Below, in pieces: positions 1-6,214 of a DNA stretch of 12,721 nucleotides (position 1 is the stretch's first letter; each line of letters opens with the position of its first letter). Source of the DNA: Planctomycetaceae bacterium. Its GTDB lineage: Bacteria; Planctomycetota; Planctomycetia; Pirellulales; Pirellulaceae. Location: positions 9,084 through 21,804 of the forward strand of contig DMPQ01000399.1 of assembly GCA_003455945.1 (NCBI GenBank). The letters are read 5' to 3'. The notes under the pieces are model-generated. The model was not told where the DNA came from and made no database searches. It saw only the letters and a list, made by a program, of their open reading frames with translations. A program made the position numbers and the translations under genes.

Positions 1-2
1 AT

Positions 3-479
3 CTCCCCGGGACCCCCGACATCGTCCTCCCCCGGCTGCAGACCGTGGTCTTCGTCCACGGTTGCTTCTGGCATCGGCATCTCGGTTGTTCTCGCTGCAC
101 CACGCCGGCGACTCGGACGGCGTTCTGGAACGGCAAGTTTCTGGCGAACGTCGCTCGCGACGCCCGAGTCCGACGGCAGCTCGTTCGTCTCGGCTGGAAG
201 GTGCTCGTCGTTTGGGAATGCGAGACGCGCGACATCGATCGACTCGAACGCCGCCTCGTCCGGCGATTGAGCGGAGCGGCCAAGTCGCTCCCCGCGAAGA
301 GCGCGGCTCGCGCCAGCGGACCGTCGAGCTCTTCGCCGGCATCGGCGGCTTCCGACTTGCCGCCGATCGTCTCGGGATCGAGACCGTCTGGGCGAACGAC
401 CTCGGGGCGCACGCCGCGAAGGTCTACGCCGACCGGTTCGGTACCGACTCGTTCGTCGCGGGGGACATCGCGAAACTGA
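3..479 (+). CDS. vsr: Vsr-type very short patch repair endonuclease, 5'-partial
   Basis: This is a strand-specific endonuclease of the Vsr family, which nicks DNA at T:G mismatches created when 5-methylcytosine deaminates and so protects DNA methylated by a C5 methyltransferase. The reading frame enters from the left edge with LPGTPDIVLP, which holds the catalytic Asp, then FVHGCFWHRHLGC with the active-site histidines and zinc ligands. It continues with TRTAFWNGKF, NVARDARV and GWKVLVVWEC, whose Cys is the last zinc ligand. The N-terminal part, including the usual first residues, is outside the window. Family homology ends near RRLVRRLSG (about 275), where Vsr proteins normally stop, but this frame has no stop until 479. 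The last ~68 residues are an out-of-phase reading of the methyltransferase gene and are probably not native. A TGA lies at 268-270 in another frame, so a one-base indel would restore a normal end. Identity is firm; the 3' end is not. Confidence 0.88.
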   Translation, partial: LPGTPDIVLPRLQTVVFVHGCFWHRHLGCSRCTTPATRTAFWNGKFLANVARDARVRRQLVRLGWKVLVVWECETRDIDRLERRLVRRLSGAAKSLPAKSAARASGPSSSSPASAASDLPPIVSGSRPSGRTTSGRTPRRSTPTGSVPTRSSRGTSRN

Positions 480-1462
480 TCGAATCGATCCCCGAGCATG
501 ACCTGCTCACCGGCGGCTTTCCGTGTCAGCCGTTCAGCGCCGCCGGCAAGAAGCGAGGGATCGCCGATCCTCGCGGCACGCACTTCGCGCTCGTGGCTCG
601 GGTCTTGGCAGAGCGTCGTCCTGCGGCATTTCTGCTCGAGAACGTCCGGCGTCTGCTGACGATGGACCGCGGTCGGCACTTCGCGACGATCCTGAGCACG
701 CTCGTCGACGCCGGCTACCGCGTCGAATGGCGTCTGCTCAACGCCGCCGACTTCGGTCTCGCTCAGAACCGCTACCGCCTGGTGATCGCCGGCCTGCGCG
801 ACGATCGAGTCGATGCCGCGGCCTTCGACCGATCGGCCGGACTGGCGGCGAACGATCTCGAGGCGCGCCCCTCACTCGAGACCGAGGCTCGTGCGATCGG
901 CGCCGCGAACGACGTTGTCGGCACCAAGGGACTCGAACGATATCGCGAGTGGGGGCGAGCCGACCGGCGCGGATTCGTGACCACTTCGCCGCGCGAGTTC
1001 GGCGACCGAGTCGCTCGCGTGACGCTGGCCGAGATCCTGCAGCCGCCGCGCCAGGTACCGCGCGCTTACGACTTCACCGAATCGACTCGCCGACGCCTCG
1101 GTGCGAGCGAACGGGTCGGGCGACTGGTCGACGGCGTCGAGATCCTGGCGAACCAGGCCGGCGGTGCTCGCATGGGCTACACCGTCTTCGGCACTCGCGG
1201 TCTCGCGCCGACCCTGACCGCGACCGCCAGTCGTCACTACGAACGTTACCGAGTCGGTCGGCGTTACCGGCGACTGACGCCGATCGAGTACGCCCGCCTG
1301 CAGGGATTCCCCGACGATCATTGCGATGCGGTGCCGAGCGGGTGGCGCTATCGGTTGTTCGGAAACGCCGTCCCGCCGCCGTTGGTCGAGTGGCCGATGC
1401 GGCGTCTGGTCGAACGACTGGCGGAACGAGTCGCGAGTCAACGCTCCGGCGAGTCGACCTGA
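218..1462 (+). CDS. DNA (cytosine-5-)-methyltransferase, Dcm-like
   Basis: This enzyme transfers a methyl group from S-adenosylmethionine to C5 of cytosine in a specific duplex site. All main motifs are present in order, numbered from the ATG at 218: motif I FAGIGGFRLA (from residue 39, SAM binding), motif IV GGFPCQPFS with catalytic Cys103, motif VI ENV (141-143), motif VIII QNRYR (183-187), then a target-recognition region. Motif IX, LTPIEYARLQGFPDDH, and motif X, GNAVPPPLVEW, close the protein. At 414 residues it is normal for the family. The start is doubtful: ATG 218 (or TTG 212) is the only standard start before motif I, gives an Arg-rich extension of about 35 residues unlike the family, and lies deep inside the vsr frame. 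No restriction enzyme is visible beside it, so it may be an orphan methylase paired with Vsr. The target sequence cannot be read from the protein. Confidence 0.93.
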   Translation: MRDARHRSTRTPPRPAIERSGQVAPREERGSRQRTVELFAGIGGFRLAADRLGIETVWANDLGAHAAKVYADRFGTDSFVAGDIAKLIESIPEHDLLTGGFPCQPFSAAGKKRGIADPRGTHFALVARVLAERRPAAFLLENVRRLLTMDRGRHFATILSTLVDAGYRVEWRLLNAADFGLAQNRYRLVIAGLRDDRVDAAAFDRSAGLAANDLEARPSLETEARAIGAANDVVGTKGLERYREWGRADRRGFVTTSPREFGDRVARVTLAEILQPPRQVPRAYDFTESTRRRLGASERVGRLVDGVEILANQAGGARMGYTVFGTRGLAPTLTATASRHYERYRVGRRYRRLTPIEYARLQGFPDDHCDAVPSGWRYRLFGNAVPPPLVEWPMRRLVERLAERVASQRSGEST

Positions 1463-1989
1463 CTCCGCTCGCGCCGATCCCAAGTCGTGCCGTCCCAGGC
1501 GACGACCTGTTCGAGCAGCCGCGTGACGCCGTCGGCGAACGACGCGAACAGATGCTCTCCCTTGTCGATCGTGGCCGCTTCCGGCTCGCCGATATGTCCC
1601 GGCGTGCTTCGGTCACGGGTGATCCACCCGCGGTAGGCCGGGGCGAACGATCCGCCGGCAAAGACCGGTGCCAACGGACCGCCGGTGCTGCGCACGCGGT
1701 CGCGCGACAGTCGCAGGATCATCGACGTCTCCCACTCGCACGCATGACCCATCGAGCGCTGCTGAAGGTCGGTCCGAGTCGACGCCGGGTCAGCCGTCTC
1801 CCAGTACGTCGACGCGAGCAGCAGCAGATCGGTCCGATCTCGGTACCGCTGTCGCAGTTCGAAGATCGCCTGCTGATCTTCCCCATTTACCGCTTCCGTC
1901 ACTGACCGCTTCGCCCGGGCCCACTCCCGTGCTCTGGGTCCGTCGCCCGATTCGCCGCACAAGTTCGTTCCCCCGAAAGGAATCGCCAC
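1438..1989 (-). pseudogene. Truncated creatininase-family hydrolase (C-terminal part only)
   Basis: The protein matches the C-terminal half of a creatininase-family amidohydrolase: QQAIFELRQRYRDRTDLLLL, STYWET, MGHACEWETSM, then ITRDRSTPGHIGEP and ATIDKGEHLF, ending VVAWDGTTWDRR. The wording strongly recalls planctomycete chromosomal members of the family (from memory, not searched). The N-terminal half with the Glu/His/Asp metal ligands is missing, and the His-containing NGHGGN motif is broken: only VNG remains before EDQQ near 1887. The first ~34 residues of the open frame (1989-1888) do not resemble the family. The 3' end overlaps the convergent methyltransferase by 25 bases, so the tail after WDRR is probably not native. 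The fragment cannot be catalytically active and is best read as a host gene cut by insertion or deletion. An alternative is a short divergent homologue, which I consider unlikely. Confidence 0.72.
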
Positions 1990-1991
1990 CG

Positions 1992-4172
1992 ATGACGACC
2001 GCCGCCGCCAAGCTCGAGATCGTGCTTTGGGAACCCTCCCGAGTCATTCCGTACGAACGCAACCCGCGTCTGAACGATCGCGCCGTCGATGCGGTCGCCG
2101 CGTCGATCCGCGAGTTCGGCTTCCGCCAGCCGATCATCGTCGACCCGCAGGGCGTCATCATCTGCGGGCATACGCGGCTCAAGGCGGCGCTGCAGCTCGG
2201 GCTGACCAAGGTTCCGGTCCACATCGCCCGGGACCTGACGGCCGAGCAGATCAAGGCGTATCGCCTGGCCGACAACAAGACCGGCGAGCTGGCCGAGTGG
2301 AACTACGAGTTGCTGCCGCTCGAGCTCGCCGATCTGAAGTCGGCCGACTTCGACCTCGGCCTGCTGGGCTTCGGCGCGGACGAGTTGGCGCAGCTGCTCG
2401 ACCCCGGCGTGCAGCAGGGGCTGACCGATCCGGACGACATTCCTGCGCCGCCGGACGCGGCGATCACGCAGCCCGGCGACCTGTGGCTCCTGGGCGATCA
2501 TCGACTGCTCTGCGGCGACTCCAGCAGCCCGCAGGACCTCGACCGGCTGCTCGGCGGCCAGACGATTCAGTTGGTCAATACCGACCCGCCGTACAACGTG
2601 AAGGTCGAACCGCGATCGAACAACGCGATCGCCGCCGGCCTGTCGTCGTTCCAGGGCACGACCCATCATCAGGGGCTCGACCTTGCGCGGCATCCGGAGA
2701 AGTCCAAGCCGACACAGAAGAAGCTCCGAGCCAAGGATCGGCCGCTGGCCAACGACTTCGTGAGCGACGACGAATTCGATCGGCTGCTCGACGCCTGGTT
2801 CGGCAATGCGGCGCGCGTACTCGACCCCGGTCGCGGGTTCTACCTCTGGGGCGGCTACGCCAACTGCGCGAACTACCCGCCGTTCCTGAAGAAGCACGGT
2901 CTGTATTTCAGCCAGGCGATCATCTGGGACAAGATGCACCCGGTCCTGACGCGCAAGGACTTCATGGGGGCGCATGAGTGGTGCCAGCCACCGGACACGC
3001 AGGTGGTGACCACGACCGGTACCTCGACGCTGGCGGGACTGCGCGATGGCGATCGGGTCGTGAGCTACTCCAGGCACCACTCGTTGATGGTCGGCCTGAG
3101 GCAGGGTCTCGAGGTCCGGACCACGCGCCGCCACTACGACGGCCCGCTCTTCGGCATCACCGTCGGTGGTCGGACCACCTGGTGCACCGACGGCCACATC
3201 TGGAGCGTGCGGATGACGCCCGCCGCCAAGCGGAAGTGGTGCGTCTATCTGATGCAGCGAGGCAACTGGTGGCGTGTCGGCCGGACGATGCTCTACACGA
3301 CCTGGGGACTGGGACTGAAGCAGCGATTGGCGATGGAAGGCGGCGACTGCGCGTGGATCCTGAAGGTCTTCGACTCACGCGAGGACGCCTCCACCTTCGA
3401 GCAGATCGTCTCCGTCGTGTACGGCGTGCCGACGACGTTCTGGAACGAGTGCCGTTCGTCGCGCCGCACCGCGGCCATGATCGGGCAGATCTACGAGCAG
3501 CTCGACCTCGACCAGCTGGAACGCTCGGCGCGAATGGCCCTCGAGGCATCCGGTCGAAGCATCTTCTTCCCGTTCGTCAGTCGGGCCCAGACCCGGCACA
3601 AGCACAGCGCTCGCGCCGGACTTCTGATGCGGACGTGCAACCTGCTCGAGAACGCGATGGCGGTGCCGATGCCGGGACGCGGACAGGAGTCCGCCTGGAT
3701 TCCGATCCGGCATGTCGAAACGCAACCGTACGACGGTCCGGTGCATTCGATGAGCGTCGACAAGTACCACCACTACATCGCCGACGGGATCGTGACGCAC
3801 AACTGTTTCTACGGCTGGAAGGAGGGCGCAGCGCACGTCTATCTCGGCCCCAACAACGCCACCGATCTCTGGCAGGTCAAGAAGGTCAATCCGCAGTCGA
3901 TGGTGCACCTGACGGAGAAGCCGGTCGAGCTGGCCGTTCGCGCCATGCAGTTCTCGTCGCGTGCCGGCGAGAACGTTCTGGACCTCTTCGGCGGCAGCGG
4001 ATCGACGCTCATCGCTGCCGAGCAGACGGGCCGTCATGCCTTCCTGATGGAACTCGACTGCCTGTACGCCGACGTGATCGTCGACCGCTGGAAGAAGTTC
4101 ACGGGCAAGGAACCCGTCCGCGTCGACTTTGCGGGAACGCGATCGGAACCGCTCGCGCGTGGACAAGAGTAA
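1992..4172 (+). CDS. ParB/Srx-domain DNA methyltransferase (N4/N6 type) interrupted by an intein
   Basis: This phage-type DNA modification enzyme joins a ParB/sulfiredoxin-like N-terminal domain to an amino-methyltransferase domain. The ParB part spans about residues 5-100 and includes ICGHTRLKAALQLG. The methyltransferase has DPPY at 198-201 (motif IV, catalytic) before the SAM-binding motif LDLFGGSGST at about 663-672, so the order is that of the beta class. HLTEKPVEL and FLMELDCLYADVIVDRW are also typical. An intein (residues 331-604) splits the domain between GAHEW and CFYGWKEG; removing it leaves about 452 residues, the usual size for this family. A GAAAGG ribosome site at 1975-1980 lies 11 bases before the ATG, which decides the start. 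The enzyme probably modifies adenine or cytosine in phage DNA, perhaps against host restriction; the site is unknown. It is the first intact gene right of the candidate insertion boundary near 1887. Confidence 0.93.
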   Translation: MTTAAAKLEIVLWEPSRVIPYERNPRLNDRAVDAVAASIREFGFRQPIIVDPQGVIICGHTRLKAALQLGLTKVPVHIARDLTAEQIKAYRLADNKTGELAEWNYELLPLELADLKSADFDLGLLGFGADELAQLLDPGVQQGLTDPDDIPAPPDAAITQPGDLWLLGDHRLLCGDSSSPQDLDRLLGGQTIQLVNTDPPYNVKVEPRSNNAIAAGLSSFQGTTHHQGLDLARHPEKSKPTQKKLRAKDRPLANDFVSDDEFDRLLDAWFGNAARVLDPGRGFYLWGGYANCANYPPFLKKHGLYFSQAIIWDKMHPVLTRKDFMGAHEWCQPPDTQVVTTTGTSTLAGLRDGDRVVSYSRHHSLMVGLRQGLEVRTTRRHYDGPLFGITVGGRTTWCTDGHIWSVRMTPAAKRKWCVYLMQRGNWWRVGRTMLYTTWGLGLKQRLAMEGGDCAWILKVFDSREDASTFEQIVSVVYGVPTTFWNECRSSRRTAAMIGQIYEQLDLDQLERSARMALEASGRSIFFPFVSRAQTRHKHSARAGLLMRTCNLLENAMAVPMPGRGQESAWIPIRHVETQPYDGPVHSMSVDKYHHYIADGIVTHNCFYGWKEGAAHVYLGPNNATDLWQVKKVNPQSMVHLTEKPVELAVRAMQFSSRAGENVLDLFGGSGSTLIAAEQTGRHAFLMELDCLYADVIVDRWKKFTGKEPVRVDFAGTRSEPLARGQE
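2982..3803 (+). mobile_element. Intein (274 residues) with a GIY-YIG-like homing nuclease domain
   Basis: This protein-splicing element is inserted in frame in the methyltransferase. It starts with Cys1 in CQPPDTQVVTTTG (block A) followed by LAGLRDGDRVVSY. Block B is seen in TDGHIW (TxxH, His at host residue 402). It ends with VHSMSVDKYHHYIADG (block F) and VTHN (block G: penultimate His, terminal Asn 604), followed by Cys+1 of the extein, so every residue for class 1 splicing is present. Between the splicing blocks, about residues 416-485 read VYLMQRGNWWRVGRT, LKQRL (Arg445) and ASTFEQIVSVVYGVP (Glu470), a GIY-YIG-like pattern in which the first motif is degenerate. The flanking sequence GAHEW/CFYGW is conserved methyltransferase core, so splicing is needed for a working enzyme. 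Whether the nuclease still cuts cannot be told. The absence of internal stops argues for an active element. Confidence 0.9.
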
Positions 4173-4272
4173 GCGATCCACGACGTCACAGGCAGGCAAC
4201 GGGAAACACGTGCCGATGGTCAGACCGACAGGCAAGCACTCGGACCTCGACAGCGGCGATCGCTGCGATCGC

Positions 4273-4521
4273 TCAACCGCCGTCTGGCGTTGCCGGATGA
4301 GCGTGTTCGCGAAAGAACGCAGCGATCTGCCGCTTGTCGACGAGACTTTGCGCGGTGCTCAGGACGACTTCGACGAGCAGATCATCGGTCGTCTCCACGG
4401 GCTGAGCAACGGCCGATTCCGACAGCGTGCGGTCGCGGATGCCGACGCTACCAACTTACGTTTCGATCGGTGCGGCATGCGACTCGCGAACGACTTCGAG
4501 ACTCTCGAACAATGGCGACAC
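4273..4521 (-). pseudogene. doc: Decayed Doc/Fic (death-on-curing) toxin gene
   Basis: Reading leftward from a GTG at 4521, six bases after a GGAG site (4531-4528) that lies inside the antitoxin gene end, the frame gives FESLEVVRESHAAPIET, then TAA at 4458-4456, then GSVGIRDRTLSESAVAQP. The last string is the hallmark of Doc-family toxins (GSxGIRDRxLLESALAQP), and the first fits the family's N-terminal helix; the TAA falls where the family has Tyr or Phe before GGS. After AQP the frame stays open to a TGA at 4275-4273, but the catalytic HPFxDGNKR motif cannot be found intact; DKRQIAAFF or a later HP..DG may be shifted remains. The toxin would AMPylate or phosphorylate a translation factor, but this copy cannot make a full product. 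It directly follows the AbrB-type antitoxin gene, the standard order for such pairs. I am fairly sure of the family and less sure where the remnant ends. Confidence 0.68.
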
Positions 4522-4524
4522 GAC

Positions 4525-4752
4525 CTACTCCGCCAACTTCTTGAAGGCCTTTCCGTAGCGGTTGTTGACCTTCTTCCTGGCAGCGCGCACGACCTTCGTT
4601 CGTTCCGTCGACGGAGCAGGGGCAATGATCATCTTCACTCCGTCCGTCGATATCTCCAGCGGATCTTCCGGCTGAATCTTGAGCAACTCCAAGATCGGCC
4701 GATCGATGATCAAGGCCCAACTGTTGCCGTGCTTGACGAGATTCTTGATCAT
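4525..4752 (-). CDS. AbrB/MazE-type antitoxin (SpoVT-AbrB domain)
   Basis: This small DNA-binding protein of 75 residues starts MIKNLVKHGNSWALIIDRP, the swapped-hairpin SpoVT-AbrB fold, followed by ILELLKIQPEDPLEISTDG and a Lys/Arg-rich tail (ARKKVNNRYGKAFKKLAE). Such proteins form dimers that bind their own promoter and neutralise a partner toxin. The ATG at 4752 is chosen because a purine-rich GGAGGGG site lies just before it; an in-frame ATG at 4779 would add nine residues of no family likeness and would sit almost on the predicted transcription start. Downstream lies the dead Doc-type toxin gene, so the antitoxin now has no obvious target in cis. It could persist as a repressor, or protect against a toxin encoded elsewhere. 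It is separated from the upstream minus-strand genes by a terminator at 4868-4901. Confidence 0.85.
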   Translation of the reverse strand: MIKNLVKHGNSWALIIDRPILELLKIQPEDPLEISTDGVKMIIAPAPSTERTKVVRAARKKVNNRYGKAFKKLAE

Positions 4753-4767
4753 CTGCCCCCCTCCACC

Positions 4768-4779
4768 TTGGTACACCAA
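4768..4779. promoter_or_regulatory. Candidate antitoxin operator (palindrome)
   Basis: TTGGTACACCAA has perfect 5-base arms (TTGGT/ACCAA) around two central bases. On the minus strand the neighbouring text repeats TGGTGT (TGGTGTCAC and TGGTGTACC). It lies between the predicted -10 box and the antitoxin start, where an autoregulatory AbrB-type dimer would be expected to bind. The position and symmetry are seen; the role is inferred. Confidence 0.45.
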
Positions 4780-4788
4780 TGTGACACC

Positions 4789-4817
4789 ATTGTAGAACCT
4801 TCGTTCCGGAGAGTCGA
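4789..4817 (-). promoter_or_regulatory. Candidate promoter of the antitoxin/toxin pair
   Basis: On the minus strand TACAAT (4794-4789) matches five of six bases of a sigma-70 -10 box. Seventeen bases upstream is TCGACT (4817-4812), four of six for a -35 box. Transcription would begin near 4782, about 30 bases before the antitoxin ATG at 4752, with the palindrome at 4768-4779 inside the early transcript. It stands out in an otherwise G+C-rich neighbourhood. Confidence 0.45.
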
Positions 4818-4867
4818 TTCGATCGGGCGAGGCCGGCCGGGGAGTCCCGAGTTCGTCGCGGGGAACG

Positions 4868-4901
4868 AAAAAACGCCCGCACGTGGCCAGCGTGGGGCGT
4901 T
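4868..4901 (-). terminator. Intrinsic terminator after the HARE-HTH gene
   Basis: On the minus strand AACGCCC (4901-4895) pairs perfectly with GGGCGTT (4878-4872). An inner CACG/CGTG pairing sits around a short loop, and the stem is followed directly by a run of six T. It lies 31 bases past the stop of the HARE-HTH gene and separates that unit from the antitoxin promoter. Confidence 0.8.
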
Positions 4902-4932
4902 GCAGGCGAAACGACGACGTGATCGCGACCGT

Positions 4933-5325
4933 CTACATCGCTGCAGTGAACTTCCCTCGCTCGCTCTTCACGAACCGGGCTTCGTGTCCCTTGGTGTTGA
5001 TCTCCCGCAGGATCGCGCTGAAGAGCGTGGCGTGCGGCGTCTTGCCGCCGGGGCTCGTCCAATACCCCTTGGCCGACATCGCCTCGATCATCTGCTTGGA
5101 GTTGAGCGGCTCGCCGCTCTCGCGGAGCACCCTGGCCGCCGCATCGAGGGCACTCAGTTGCTTCGCGTTGGTTTCCGAACTCGTGTCGGGGCCGGGTTTG
5201 GCATGCGCGACGGGCGCCGGGGTTGCCACCGGCTGGTCGATGGCCGAGTCGTCTACGACCTTGATGCGCGGCTTGGCGGTTCTCTTGTTCGCGGTCGTCT
5301 TCGCGCCGACCTTCTTCGTTGCCAT
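4933..5325 (-). CDS. HARE-type winged-helix (HB1/ASXL) protein
   Basis: The protein has 130 residues. The first ~60 are a flexible, basic, Lys/Ala/Pro-rich tail (MATKKVGAKTTANKRTAKP). The rest, from about LSALDAAARVLRESGEPLN through MIEAMSAKGYWTSPGGKTP and ATLFSAILREINTKG to FVKSERGKF, is a HARE-HTH domain. This winged helix is found in eukaryotic chromatin proteins, RNA polymerase delta subunit relatives and some restriction enzymes, and is thought to bind DNA. ATG 5325 is chosen because GAGGAG lies nine bases upstream; an in-frame ATG at 5367 would add 14 residues lacking such a site. The product may be a nucleoid-type or DNA-modification-sensing protein; the standalone form with a Lys-rich tail is one I associate with planctomycetes. 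It is followed by a strong terminator and preceded by the minus-strand gene ending at 5428. Confidence 0.82.
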   Translation of the reverse strand: MATKKVGAKTTANKRTAKPRIKVVDDSAIDQPVATPAPVAHAKPGPDTSSETNAKQLSALDAAARVLRESGEPLNSKQMIEAMSAKGYWTSPGGKTPHATLFSAILREINTKGHEARFVKSERGKFTAAM

Positions 5326-5373
5326 CACGGGTCTCCTCGAAACGGGAATGGGTGGCGTGGCTGCCATCTTCAG

Positions 5374-5394
5374 GCGGCGGGAACCACCCGCCGC
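5374..5394. other. Perfect G+C hairpin between two minus-strand genes
   Basis: GCGGCGGG and CCCGCCGC form an 8-base perfect stem around AACCA. It lies between the stop of the gene at 5428 and the ribosome site of the HARE-HTH gene. There is no T run on either side, so it is more likely an mRNA processing or stability structure than a classical terminator. Confidence 0.4.
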
Positions 5395-5427
5395 GACGCG
5401 CCGGCGATCCGCCGAGGCGTTTCGGCT

Positions 5428-5760
5428 TCAGCGTCCGAAGACGTGTTCCGCCAATCCCGCGGCAAGGAAGTCGGCGACCGCCTGCGTCTTGTCCGAGGCG
5501 GCGGGGATGTCGAGCCCGCGGTCCCAGTTGAAGACCGTCCGCTTCGTGTCGCGGCGGGCGATCCAGAGTTTCGCGATCCGGCTTTCGCCGAGCTCCTGGT
5601 CCCGTTCGTCGGCGTGCTCCGCGAAGACCAGCGCCTCGAAGCGGAACTCGTCGAGCACCCCGGTCACCCAGGTTCCGGGGGCATGCGGGCGGGCGGTCAC
5701 TTTCAGGATCCGCAGGCCGGCCGCCAGGTCGTAGTCGAAGGGTTCGTGCGTCTCGTTCAT
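5428..5760 (-). CDS. Small protein resembling DUF7678
   Basis: The protein has 110 residues and no signal peptide or membrane segment. The core runs WVTGVLDEFRFEALVF, then RIAKLWIARR, then TVFNWDRGLDIP, followed by a helical end (QAVADFLAAGLAEHVFG). From memory this pattern (W-TG, R-F-A-VF, R-S/A-KLW, N-DRG-DIP) is like DUF7678, a small phage-associated family of unknown function; this is recall, not a search. A GGAG lies about ten bases before the ATG at 5760, and a longer in-frame extension upstream is Ser/Arg-rich shadow sequence. It sits divergently from the packaging operon and upstream of the HARE-HTH gene on the same strand, so the two may be co-transcribed. Confidence 0.72.
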   Translation of the reverse strand: MNETHEPFDYDLAAGLRILKVTARPHAPGTWVTGVLDEFRFEALVFAEHADERDQELGESRIAKLWIARRDTKRTVFNWDRGLDIPAASDKTQAVADFLAAGLAEHVFGR

Positions 5761-6007
5761 GGTCGTGGCTCCGTGGTCGGTGGCGTCGCGTTTCGCGTCG
5801 CGATGACACACATGAGCCATGGAACTCCGCACGCAGCAAGCGAAGTTCGCGAGGGTTTCGGCAGATGTTTCTTGCCGCGTTCGGGCCCCGTATTCGGCCC
5901 AACGTCGCGTCCGCGCCGACCTCGCATCAACAGCCGAACAGGGCGCCCCGACGCGACGTCGCGGGCCCGGGTGGCCGACGTCCGAACCGTCGGCACGGGA
6001 GGGATTC
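5761..6007. promoter_or_regulatory. Divergent intergenic region
   Basis: These 247 bases separate the minus-strand DUF7678-like gene from the plus-strand packaging genes and must carry promoters for at least one of them. I found no convincing -35/-10 pair. The octamer GCGTCGCG occurs twice in direct orientation (5783-5790 and 5795-5802), 12 bases apart, just upstream of the minus-strand gene; similar GACGTCGCG words recur to the right, though such words are common in this base composition. No gene is supported here. Confidence 0.4.
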
Positions 6008-6214
6008 ATGGCCACTGACGACGGGCCGCTCGACCCGAACCGATTGACGCCCGAGCAAGCCGCCAAGCTGCTGTCGGCCGCCGCCAAACAGCGCATCCCG
6101 CTCGAGCTGCTCGAGCGCGACCTGGCCAGCGGCGCACCGCACGCGTCGGACGGCACCCTCAGCCTCGTGAACTACGCGGCCTGGCTCGTGAAGGAGATGG
6201 GGCGTGGCGATTGA
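6008..6214 (+). CDS. Small terminase-like helix-turn-helix protein (putative TerS)
   Basis: The protein has 68 residues: LDPNRLTPEQAAKLLSAAAK, then a helical middle, then LSLVNYAAWLVKEM. The layout (DP-x-LxPx-x-xxLL near the start, then a hinge, then L-x-YxAWLV at the end) is the same as in the first ~65 residues of the terminase large subunit that follows. This suggests both are versions of a small DNA-recognition module. GGGAGG just before ATG 6008 decides the start. The stop overlaps the next gene's GTG start by 11 bases, so the two are translationally coupled. Role as the small terminase subunit is inferred from position and likeness only; it could also be an uncharacterised accessory packaging protein. 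Confidence 0.72.
   Translation: MATDDGPLDPNRLTPEQAAKLLSAAAKQRIPLELLERDLASGAPHASDGTLSLVNYAAWLVKEMGRGD

Noticed and set aside
523..1905. Plus-strand frame overlapping the C5 methyltransferase and the creatininase fragment
   Set aside because: It is Arg-rich shadow sequence; the methyltransferase frame holds every family motif.
1899..3197. Minus-strand frame opposite the ParB-methyltransferase
   Set aside because: It is low-complexity in Arg, Val and Gly and mirrors the codons of the true gene, with no family match.
4256..4272. Two adjacent GCGATCGC palindromes, like the cyanobacterial HIP1 repeat
   Set aside because: There is only one pair in the window, and the base composition makes such words likely. 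They may be left over from the toxin coding sequence. There is no sign of a cyanobacterial origin.
5783..5802. Direct octamer repeat GCGTCGCG considered as a phage repressor operator
   Set aside because: The word is common in this G+C-rich sequence, no repressor gene is adjacent, and there is no clear promoter to pair with it; it is only noted in the intergenic entry.
4129..6018. Very long plus-strand frame across the antitoxin, HARE-HTH and DUF7678-like genes
   Set aside because: The minus strand holds three recognisable proteins with ribosome sites and a terminator in the same place, while the plus-strand product has no domain.
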